Shown here in pieces: positions 1 to 7,380 of a DNA stretch of 11,071 nucleotides (the stretch's first letter is position 1; the number at the start of each line of letters is the position of its first letter). A program made the translations under genes and the position numbers. Source of the stretch: Funneliformis mosseae (lineage: Eukaryota > Glomeromycota > Glomeromycetes > Glomerales > Glomeraceae); NCBI GenBank assembly GCA_910592005.1, contig CAJVPP010003668.1, positions 1 through 11,071 of the forward strand, given 5' to 3'. The notes under the pieces are model-generated. The model saw only the letters and a program-made list of their open reading frames with translations, was not told where the DNA came from and made no database searches.

Positions 1-71
1 GTTAACGAAGATTCTTATAACGAAGTCCTGATCGGCTGGATCGGCAACTTCGTTATATCGAGGTGTGACTG
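1..71. mobile_element. Right end of a pogo/Tigger-like DNA transposon (partial)
   Basis: The sequence ending at 71 reads, from the outside in, CAGTCACACCTCGATATAAC, and the next two bases (72-73) are TA. A CAGT terminus next to a TA target duplication is the established signature of the pogo/Tigger branch of Tc1/mariner elements. The interior repeats AACGAAG three times in the two orientations and forms a stem. The segment is visibly richer in G+C than its surroundings. Only the terminus is in the window, so no transposase can be linked to it and the other end was not seen. It could instead be a non-autonomous (MITE-like) copy. Confidence 0.6.
17..56. repeat. Perfect 10-bp inverted repeat inside the pogo-like end
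   Basis: ATAACGAAGT at 17-26 is the exact reverse complement of ACTTCGTTAT at 47-56, with a 20-base spacer that itself holds two GATCGGC/GGATCGG-like blocks. It lies just inside the proposed transposon terminus, so it is most simply a subterminal repeat, possibly a transposase binding site. Confidence 0.7.
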
Positions 72-73
72 TA

Positions 74-144
74 TATATAAAAAACATTAACCAGATGCTG
101 ATCCTGCTTTTGTGCAATTGGATGAGCCTGAATATAATGGATGC
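74..144. other. Short unassigned strip between two transposon ends
   Basis: This strip separates the pogo-like end from the left terminus of Harbinger element 1. One plus frame (98-142, starting CCAGATGCTGATCC) is open for about 15 codons of mixed composition (PDADPAFVQLDEP...). It could be a scrap of host exon or of an older element, but it is too short to judge. Confidence 0.25.
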
Positions 145-172
145 ATTCATAAATTCATTTGGATTAGATTGA
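145..172 (+). repeat. Left terminal inverted repeat of Harbinger element 1
   Basis: It matches the reverse complement of 3532-3559 at 22 of 28 positions with no gaps. The six mismatches are mostly transitions, as expected for an aged element. Confidence 0.75.
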
Positions 173-290
173 ATCAACATCTTAATCCAATCTAAATTCA
201 CAAATTAAAAATCTAATTTGGATTAGATCAAGTTGATCTAATTGATTGGATTAGATTGAATTTTACTATTAAATTTCCAATCTAGGATAA
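161..290. repeat. Left subterminal GGATTAGATTG repeats
   Basis: GGATTAGAT(T) occurs at 161, 220 and 248 on the plus strand. Inverted copies (AATCCAATCTA at 184, CCAATCTAG near 279) are interspersed, as is a second internal copy of the terminus-like ATTCACAAATT (197-207). Arrays like this inside both ends of a Harbinger element are plausible binding sites for its SANT/Myb-like protein. That role is inferred, not seen. Confidence 0.65.
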
Positions 291-937
291 AATCACAATT
301 AATGATACTATGCTTACACTTTACCACTACGATTACTACTGTTATAATAATTACCTAATCATATATTAATGTTGCGTTAAGTTATCAATTAAGAAAATGA
401 ATTTGTATTATGGTAATCTTTTGATACCTTGTGAGCTTGATCTAACAACAAACTTAAATTAGTCTAAAAAAGTATTTATTTTTTTTATATAAGATTAACT
501 CAGAGAAATTTGTTAAAAATATTTTAATTAGATTATTAAATTCGTACCATTTAATGTTAATGAACTTCTTAGTATAAATACTGAGTTTTTTATTAAAATT
601 CTAAAATCCTGGTACCTTTTTTTATATAATAATATACATAATAAAATATAAATAAAATATGAAGTAGTATAATCCTTTCCTACCTTATTACTAGGATAAG
701 AATCCCTTAACGTAAAAGTATATCTGCTTGGATATCAATTAAATGGTTAAAAAAAAATATGATTTTATTGTGAACTTTTCAATTATCTAACAATTGATAA
801 AATAAGTATTATTATTACTACATTATCTTGCTGAATATGCTTTTAAGATTGACATAGTTGATATTATATTCAATTTCACTTTTTTTTAAAATTTTTTAAT
901 CTTATTGTTATCTTTTGTTGCAGTTTAACAATAAAGA
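291..937. other. Non-coding 5' region of element 1
   Basis: AT-rich sequence between the subterminal repeats and the SANT-like gene. I see no open frame with family character. It probably holds the promoter and leader of the gene at 938. A pyrimidine-rich tract followed by TTGTTGCAG at 915-923 resembles a splice acceptor just before the start codon, so a 5' UTR intron or an earlier exon is possible. Confidence 0.4.
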
Positions 938-1964
938 ATGAAAGAAACTTCTAACAAAAAAGAGACCTTTATTAAACCAGATAAAAATAATAAAAAAAAG
1001 GTTCAGTGGAGTAAAGATTCTATTAAAATGTTACTTTCATTTTTAATAAAACAGAAAATTGAAGTAAATCAACTAAGTATAAAGCGAGGTAGTAGTGGTA
1101 ATACAAAAGTGAAACTTTGGCAAGATGCATCTGCTATATTTTTTAATAATAATTACCAATACTTTACTGAATAATGCTCAGTTAAATAGAAAAATATTAA
1201 AAAAATTATAAGGTAGTAACTTTACTTTTTATTTAATATTTTAATACTTTATTAAATATTAACTATTAGTAGAATGATATAGACTATAATAAACAAAGTG
1301 ATAATAATCTAATTGAAGTTCAATATAAAAAGAAAGTAGAGAATATTCTTGATGAGAACCATCCTAGTTTAACTCCAAAATCGTTGAATAGTAGTTTGAA
1401 ATTTGATAATGCTAATATTGAAGAAAATAACATTCTATTTAATGAAATTACTGATCGGAATAAACAAAAAAATGAGTCTGAATCAACCTAAGAAAAGTTA
1501 CAAAAAGCTAATAGATCTAAAGTACGACAGATTAAAGGTATATTAGAGAAACTTATCTATCTTAGAAGAGAAGAACAAGAATACAAAAAGGAAGAACAAA
1601 AAAGAAAAGAAATTGAGAAAAAGCAAAGAGACGATCAAAGAAGACATGAGTTTAGTTTACTAATTTCAACTTTACACTTATCAAATAATATGGCATTACC
1701 TTAAACTAATAATGGTATATGTTATTTATTATTATAAAATTCACATTTTTATTTTCTAATTATTTTTTAATTATTATATTATAGTTTCTTTTTATTTCTA
1801 ATCTACTTCAATTGATTTAATGTAAAATAATATTATGCAAAATAATATTCTGCAAATCAATGCTATGCAAATTAATAATATTACGCAAATTAAAAATTGA
1901 TAATACTAACATCAATACTTTACATATTAAAAGTCCTTTACCCTCACATTTTGATGAATTTTAA
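938..1964 (+). pseudogene. Harbinger element 1 SANT/Myb-trihelix DNA-binding protein (decayed)
   Basis: This is the DNA-binding partner gene of the element, running toward the transposase. I propose three exons: 938-1212, 1273-1714 and 1785-1964, with GT-AG introns of 60 and 70 bases. Exon 1 encodes a basic start and a trihelix/SANT-type domain: QWSKDSIKMLLSFL around residue 24, then LWQDAS near residue 61. Two of its usual three tryptophans remain; the third is a TAG at 1187-1189 (SVK-stop-KNIKK). Exon 2 ends in a charged coiled coil (about 1494-1650, rich in EEQ, KRKEIEKK). Exon 3 encodes a short MQNNI-type repeat and ends SHFDEF-stop. In-frame stops lie at 1172, 1187, 1489, 1702, 1799 and 1823 (five TAA, one TAG). 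Single-base losses or gains in A-runs near 1199-1207 and 1892 shift the frame. The intact frame would have encoded about 298 residues. The exon structure is inferred from frame continuity. Confidence 0.8.
1820..1888 (+). repeat. Imperfect 15-bp tandem repeat encoding MQNNI-like pentapeptides
   Basis: The units read TGTAAAATAATATTA, TGCAAAATAATATTC, TGCAAATCAATGCTA, TGCAAATTAAT..., CGCAAATT. The spacing is 15, 15, 15 and 18 bases, always a multiple of three. In the frame of the proposed third exon they give MQNNI, LQINA, MQINNI and TQIK, with the first Gln now a TAA. Frame-preserving spacing supports a coding origin in the SANT-like gene. Confidence 0.65.
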
Positions 1965-2031
1965 TATTTTATAAAAAATATAATGAAATAAAGTTTAAAT
2001 CATAAAATTTATAAAGTGAAAATTATTTATT

Positions 2032-3387
2032 TTATTCAGATGTTTCGCTATCTTCTTCATCTCCTTCACTAATAAAATTATATCTATTTCTTCTAACATC
2101 TCTTTGAATTTTTTTATTCTATAGATAATTTGCTAAATTATCTCTAATAGAATTAGTCAAATAAGTTACACCATTGATATTATTATTATCTAATAAAGTT
2201 TAAAAATTATTTTGATCGTTAAAATAATCATTATCATCTAATATATCTTCTTGTCTTTCTTTACAAATATTATGAAGAATACAAGTTACTGTTATAATAA
2301 GAATAGCTATTTATATTAACATTGTTAAAGGATTAATTAAACACCTAAATCTTGATTTTAATCTTCTAAATGCTTATTCTATACCTATACGAGTTTAAGA
2401 ATATTTAACATTATAATATATTTGTATTACTGCTAATCTTCTATTATCACAATATGGTGTAAGTAACCAATTTTGACAAGGATAACCTGCATTGCCTAAA
2501 ATATATGCATTTGTAGGAATAACTGAAGAGTTAGAAAAACTAAATTTATGATATAATGATGAATTATGAAATATTCTAATATTATGAGTTGAGCTAGGAT
2601 ATCCTACAAAATATCAATAAACTTTCTAGAAGAATCGATAACTGCTTGTAAAACAATAGAATAACAATCTTTTCTATTATAATAATCTATAGGATATTAT
2701 TTAGGTACTTTAATTGGAATATGACTTCTATTAATTGCTCTTACTACATATGAAATACCAGCTTTTCTTTTAAAATTTCTTGTAATTTTACTGAATTCAA
2801 CATGATTATTAGGAAATCTATTAAATTTAAAAGAATATTAAAATATTTTAATTATCAGAATAATAAATTTAATTAACAATTTTTTACTGAATTTTTGATG
2901 AAAGAAAGTAATATTTAATTGTATATAAAACAGATCTAATAATATAGCATATAGTTGATTCTTCTAATGCAAATAATTGTCCAAGTATTCTATAACTTTG
3001 ACCAATAGCTAAAAACCATAAAGTTAATGAAACTTTATGTTTAATTGGAATTCTTAGGATACCTCTTTGATTATTTTTTTGTAATAATAAAGGTGCTATT
3101 TCAGTATATAATCATTCAAATGTAGTTTTTGTTATTCTAAAATGTCACTTAAATTCTACATTTTTCCAATTATTACATATATTATTAAACTAACAAATAC
3201 TACGTGTCCTTCTTGCTTACCTGTAACCTATTCTTAAAGAACTATTTCTTTCAATTACACTTATACATTCATGAAAGATTGATAAATTAATGTTATCATC
3301 AAATGTTTCTTCAGAAGAAGAGTCAATTTGATTTAAAAAAATTAGATATACAAGTGAAAAAACTATAATATGTCTTTGAATATTCAT
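2032..3387 (-). pseudogene. PIF/Harbinger DDE transposase of element 1 (catalytically dead)
   Basis: The ATG is at 3387-3385 on the minus strand. I propose exon 1 3387-2888, a 70-base GT-AG intron (2887-2818) and exon 2 2817-2032, about 428 residues, normal for HARBI1/ALP1-like transposases. Exon 1 carries the helix-turn-helix region (HFRITKTTFE...ILGQLFALEESTI). Exon 2 carries the DDE_Tnp_4 fold: VVRAINRSHIPIK, then FVGYPSSTHN, ILGNAGYPC and GIE-stop-AFRRLKSRFR. The family motifs are GAIDGTHIPI, GDAGYP and IEQAFGRLK. Both catalytic Asp codons are therefore Asn (2730-2732, 2491-2493), and only the Glu (2377-2379) survives. Ten in-frame stops occur: 3112, 3145, 3190, 3217, 2697, 2395, 2374, 2311, 2200 and 2119. 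One base is missing in the run at 2608-2611. No doubt remains about family or inactivity; the intron is inferred. Confidence 0.93.
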
Positions 3388-3473
3388 TGTTCAAATTTTT
3401 ATTTAATTTAAATAATGTTAACTCTTTTTTTATAATGTTATACAAAATTCATAATCTGATTCATTTATTTGTG

Positions 3474-3546
3474 AATACAGATTAGATTATATAAAAATCT
3501 AATCTAATCTAAATGGATTAGAAAATCCAATCCAATCCAATCTAAT
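3474..3546. repeat. Right subterminal (G)GATTAGATT repeats
   Basis: The block holds AATCTAATCTAATCTAAA, then GGATTAG, then AATCCAATCCAATCCAATCTAAT, in both orientations, mirroring the left block. TTTGTGAAT also occurs twice (3468-3476 and 3551-3559), so the terminus-like motif is duplicated at this end as at the left end. Confidence 0.65.
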
Positions 3547-3559
3547 TAAATTTGTGAAT
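3532..3559 (-). repeat. Right terminal inverted repeat of Harbinger element 1
   Basis: Read inward it is ATTCACAAATTTAATTAGAT and continues GATTGG-like. It pairs with 145-172 at 22 of 28 positions. TAA follows at 3564-3566. Confidence 0.75.
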
Positions 3560-4425
3560 AACCTAATAATGTTTATTAGTATTACTTATAGATCATGTTT
3601 CTATTGATTAAAAGTGTAAAGAGTATTCATGATTATTACCTACAAATTTTACCTATAAGATTCAAAGTATTATAAATTAATATATCTTTTTCACACTATT
3701 TGCTGAATTAATCATTTTCTTTAGTTAACTAGTAAATAATAAAAATAATCTATGTAGCTATTATAAAGATTTTGTATCTGTACTTCGCATACATAAATAT
3801 CAATAAAGATTTTTCTATAGTTCAGGCATTTGTTTTTTACATATATATGAGTATGTGAGGTGTGTATAATGCATCATAATGTTAGTAAATTTTTTGATCA
3901 TTGCTAACGAAAAAATAAATACTGCGCTAAATTTTACTCAAGTGTGAACTTGCGTTTATAGATGCTGATATTATTTCAGTTTTAGAGTATGATAAATTTT
4001 TACTCAAGTGTAAACTTATATTTACAATTGCTGAAGTTTTTTCATTTTAATATTTTCTAAATATGTATGGTTATCATTTCACAGTAAAAATAATGAAAAT
4101 GCTCACCTAATAATGTTTATACTTTTTAATCAATGTGTAACAGTAGTTATTTTTAATTTTTTTTAACAATAAAATTTTTGGATATGTAATACATCAACAA
4201 AGATCTTAGAAGCCTTGATTTAGTTATTTGCATATCTAATAAATAATAGCAAAAATGCTCACGAAAATAATAAATTCTCAATTTTAAATATTAGTATGTT
4301 TAATAAATAATAGAGAAATTTTCTATCAGACGTTAAATAATAAACAAAGTAATGATAATATTGACACAAATTCATTAGTTATAAATTGGAAAGGAGTAAG
4401 TTGCTTATTTATTTTCGTTTGAAAA
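3560..4425. other. Non-coding spacer between the two Harbinger elements
   Basis: I see no coding frame. The stretch holds the imperfect duplication at 3928-4049, the phrase ACCTAATAATGTTTAT twice (3561 and 4105), and AAAATGCTCAC-like phrases near 4097 and 4253. Part of it is probably the left arm of element 2, but I could not fix a terminus. ATAAATTTTTACT(C/T)AA occurs at 3992 and, inverted, near 6917-6932, which may be a remnant of that element's inverted ends. Confidence 0.4.
3928..4049 (+). repeat. Imperfect ~65-bp direct duplication
   Basis: TAAATTTTACTCAAGTGTGA at 3928 recurs as TAAATTTTTACTCAAGTGTA at 3993. The similarity continues through AACTT...TTTA...GCTGA...TTTTTCA...TTTTA for about 56 bases. 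The copies are adjacent. They may be subterminal repeats of element 2 or an old local duplication. Confidence 0.6.
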
Positions 4426-5320
4426 ATGAGCAAATGAAAGAAGTTTACTTTTAATAACATTTTTCCTAATCATTTTGATGATTCTTTTACATCTAAAAAT
4501 ACTCTTTTTTCTTCACAAATATTACATGACCAATTATCAACTTTCAAACATTAGAACTGACAAATAGTGAAAACGAAAATCAACGTTAGTCAGATTCAAA
4601 ATTAAATCATTACTTTCTTTTCTTTTTGATAATTTTGATTTATTTCGTACAAAAAAAACTCAATTTTGCGCTAAAGCAGCAATAAAAATTGGAAACAGAA
4701 AAACTGGTACACAAGTAAAATCTAAAATTCAAACGTTAATTATAAAATTTGAGAAAGAAAATCAGGAAGAAACTGGAAAAGGAAAATCTCATTGGCAATA
4801 TTTTAATGAGATGAATGAGATTTTGGTAATAGAGAAAATGTTCAATCTGATTATTTAGTGTTCAGCATTGGTATAGATAAGGTATTTATATTAGATATTT
4901 ATACACAAATCTTAATATAATAAAAAAATGCAATAATAATTTAAATTATTAATAGTCTGATGGTAATAGTGATGCTGAAGATAAACTATACTCAAGTCAT
5001 AATAAATGAAAAATTTCTGAAACAGATCAAATTTATTTGAATGCATTAAATTCAATTAATAAAACAAAAAAAAAGCAATTGATATTGAACAAGAACGGTT
5101 AAAAATAGATGCAATGAAACTTGAAATTGAGTGTGAAAAAAAAAAGTTAGAAAGAGAAACTATGCTTCAAATTAAACAAGAAAAATTAAAGTGAGAAAAG
5201 AAAAAATTTGAAAAAGAATAGGAGTTCAAATACAAGTTAGAATTGGAGAGATTAAATAAAGAATTTGAATTAAAAGTCTGAGAATTAGAATTAAAAGGTA
5301 ATAAGAAAGATGAAAAGTAA
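4426..5320 (+). pseudogene. Harbinger element 2 SANT/Myb-trihelix DNA-binding protein (decayed)
   Basis: The start is the ATG at 4426 (MSK-stop-KKFTFNNIFPNHF); no better one is visible. The DNA-binding domain begins where a TAG (4587-4589) replaces the first conserved Trp (QR-stop-SDS), then continues as IKSLLSFLFDNFDLFRTKK from 4601 and on to KSHWQYFNEMNEI, with Trp at 4793. A proposed 74-base GT-AG intron (4882-4955) joins ...GIDK to SDGNSDAEDK. The C-terminal half (about 5075-5317) is a long charged coiled coil (IDIEQERLKID..., ECEKKKLERE). Further stops lie at 4435, 5007, 5192, 5219 and 5279, all TGA or TAG. Frame slips occur near 4546, 4597, 4821-4824 (one T short) and 5066-5074 (A-run). 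The protein would bind element ends and work with the transposase; this role is established for the family and inferred here. Confidence 0.8.
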
Positions 5321-5437
5321 ATATATCATAATATAATATTTGTTTTACAAAACGATGTCCATTAAATTTTATCTTTTAATATTTTCTGCCCTTTTAATTA
5401 CTTAATCACGTTATGAATTAGTAGAAGTATACTGAAT

Positions 5438-6469
5438 TCAGTCTATATTTATTTCCTCAAATTCCCATATATTATTATATTGCTTTACTAAATTATGCAA
5501 AGTTACAGAAATTTCAATAAGATCTATTGCAGTTTTGGTATCTCTAGTTCTAAACTCTTTTAACAATTGAAATCTATTTTTTAGCCTACCAAATGCTTGC
5601 TCTATGATTATACAAGACTGACTATGCTTTTTGTTAAATCGTTTTGTCTATTTTCTAAAGATTTTGAATGGTAGAATAATAGTTAAAGAAATCAGATAGG
5701 CAGAATCACCTAATAAATAATCTTGTTCTTCAAATAATTGATTTCTACAATGATAAAGATTAGAATTTTGAAATACTTTTGCATTATGAGCAGATGCTGG
5801 ATAGCCAATATCATAAAATATAAATAATCCTTGATGATCGACTACTGCCTGCAAATGTGTAGCATAATAGCATTTTCTTGTGAAATATACATCTTTATTC
5901 AATTTACTTGAAGCCTCAAATAAATTTATATGTGATCTATCTAAAGCTCTGATAATATTAGGAAATCCATATTTATCTTCAAAACCTCTATATACTTCTA
6001 GGCGATAATTATCACATAGCCAAATAATTGCTTGAGATTTTAGTGGTTTAAGAGCAGAAATGATTCTTAATGTAAATAATAAAACTGTTATTTCTGCAAT
6101 TTCAAACCCGAAGCAAATTTCCCATATGGTAAATTTTCTACCTAATTGAAATAGAACCACTACTAATTGTTTTTCTACAAGTGTTTTTTGAAAAATTTCA
6201 TTATCACGAATTTTATTAACAATTTTCCAAAAAGTTGATTGCTTCATTCTTAAAGTTTTGTGAAATCATGTCTCATCATATTTAAATAAAATTGATTCGT
6301 ACCAATGACTTGATTTAATTTGTTTATAAATAACTGGAGATTTTTTATTTATATGATGTAAAGTAATAAGTGAAATTAACAACTCATCATAACAAGAATT
6401 GTTATCAATTTTGTGAAACTCATTTGAATCTAAAACTTCTAAGAATAATCAAAATAGAAAAAGATTTAT
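5438..6469 (-). pseudogene. PIF/Harbinger DDE transposase of element 2 (near full length)
   Basis: The frame is continuous from 6469 to the terminal TGA at 5440-5438, about 343 residues with no intron or indel. Only three codons break it: TGA 6451-6449, TGA 6268-6266 and TAG 5650-5648. The longest open part starts at ATG 6247 (199 residues). No ATG opens the full frame; the ATA at 6469-6467 sits where one would be expected (INLFLF-stop-LFLEVLD), so ATG to ATA is possible. A helix-turn-helix-like segment (VLFQLGRKFTIWEIC) precedes the DDE_Tnp_4 core: IIRALDRSHINLFEA, then HLQAVVDHQG, YDIGYPASAH, YLLGDSAY and IIIEQAFGRLKNRF. The catalytic Asp 5941-5939, Asp 5707-5705 and Glu 5602-5600 are all present. 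The family GALDG is RALDR here, two Gly-to-Arg changes. The TAG lies between the second Asp and the Glu, so the translated product would lack the last catalytic residue. Confidence 0.93.
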
Positions 6470-6853
6470 ATTAAATTTTAAAAAGAAAAAAAGTTTGAAG
6501 CTAACGAAATAAGATTTATTCTATCTTTATATAATAGAAATGGTAATGGAAAAAAAGTTATTGAACGTTCGATTGATAAATAATTACAACCATTTTCTTT
6601 GTGATTAATAATTAAATAGGATTCTATCATCAAGTATCAGACGATTTAAAGGTCAAAATACTATTTTAGAAATTAAGAAGATTATTTTATCTTTGTATAA
6701 TTGTTTTGATATTTATTATATCTGAAACAAATTTTTCTTTAGTTTTCCGATTAGTCATTTTTACTACCAGATATGATTAAATTAGATATTTTATATTTTG
6801 ATAATTGACATCTTGACTAATTTATTTTGTTTACAGTATATGCGATATGAAAT

Positions 6854-6893
6854 TTTGCATAAAATATTTTAAAATGCGAATATTTTACGCAAA
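6854..6893. repeat. 15-bp inverted repeat, one mismatch
   Basis: TTTGCATAAAATATT (6854-6868) pairs with AATATTTTACGCAAA (6879-6893) at 14 of 15 positions across a 10-base spacer. It may be a terminal or subterminal relic of element 2 or of an unrelated small element. No matching target duplication was seen. Confidence 0.5.
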
Positions 6894-7188
6894 TCACAAG
6901 ACTGGAAAATTTATCGTTAAGTAAAAATTTATAAATAAATTACTACGCCTTCAAGATTTACTACATTAGGATATTAATACTATATAAATATAATATTACA
7001 AAAATTGAACGGGACCAGTGCATGCGTTCCTGTTACCATGTCAATTAATTTTCGGAAGATAAATTTAACTGGATTAGGCCAGAAGGTGCTTCACAAGTTA
7101 GAAGTATGAGCACAGATTTTTCAGTCACATGATACCTGAATTCTGCACTTTTTTATATGTAGTATTGTAAAGCCTAGTGTTTTTTAGT

Positions 7189-7204
7189 ACAATGCCAAAA
7201 AGGC
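7189..7204 (+). repeat. 16-base motif shared with the 3' flank of the SAM gene (copy 1)
   Basis: ACAATGCCAAAAAGGC here and ACAATGCCAAAACGGC at 8699-8714 differ at one base. The two copies bracket the SAM-domain pseudogene in direct orientation. Confidence 0.5.
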
Positions 7205-7380
7205 TGATCATCTCGTGATTTATAGAAACTTATAGAATAAATACACAGTACTACATTTGGAAAATTTTAATTATGTTGCTGATTTTCTCACATGTTGTTT
7301 AGGTTATGCGACAAATTTTATATAATAATATCTATTGTTAAATGATTTTCTCAGATTTTTCATTTTTTTTCAAGAAAACT

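Larger units (their letters stand above)
145..3559. mobile_element. PIF/Harbinger element 1 (two-gene, degenerate)
   Basis: The element is bounded by imperfect terminal inverted repeats starting ATTCA(T/C)AAATT at 145 and, inverted, at 3559. Blocks of GGATTAGATTG-like repeats lie just inside both ends. It contains two convergent broken genes: a SANT/Myb-trihelix plus coiled-coil gene at 938-1964 (plus) and a DDE transposase at 2032-3387 (minus). This pairing of a nuclease with a Myb-like partner is the established layout of PIF/Harbinger transposons. The stop codons of the two genes are only 67 bases apart. TAA occurs just outside both ends (135-137 and 3564-3566), a possible trace of the 3-bp TWA target duplication. 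The left copy is offset by several bases, so the exact ends are uncertain by about 5-10 bases. Confidence 0.8.
4426..6469. mobile_element. Coding core of PIF/Harbinger element 2 (degenerate)
   Basis: This is a second convergent pair: SANT/Myb-trihelix plus coiled-coil gene (4426-5320, plus) and DDE transposase (5438-6469, minus), with 117 bases between the stop codons. The layout is the same as element 1, but the transposase belongs to a different Harbinger lineage (GALDGSHINLFEA type rather than GAIDGTHIPIK type), so it is not a simple duplicate. The outer limits are not resolved. The true element should extend some hundreds of bases each way into 3560-4425 and 6470-7000. Confidence 0.75.
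6470..7380. other. Non-coding spacer: element 2 flank and SAM-gene upstream region
   Basis: I see no coding frame. It should include the promoter side of the element 2 transposase, the undetermined right end of that element, and the upstream region of the SAM-domain gene. Visible structures are the inverted repeat at 6854-6893 and a GC-richer patch at 7007-7035 (GAACGGGACC...GCGTTCCTGTT, a partial inverted repeat). A TATATAATAAT tract at 7319-7329, about 55 bases before the ATG at 7381, could serve as a TATA element, but such tracts are common in this AT-rich DNA. Confidence 0.4.

Noticed and set aside
938..6469. A reassigned genetic code (TAA/TAG as Gln, as in ciliates) to explain the in-frame stops.
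   Set aside because: TAA, TAG and TGA all occur in-frame, at Gln, Trp and Arg positions. Frames also carry indels, and catalytic Asp codons are mutated. Decay explains all of these.
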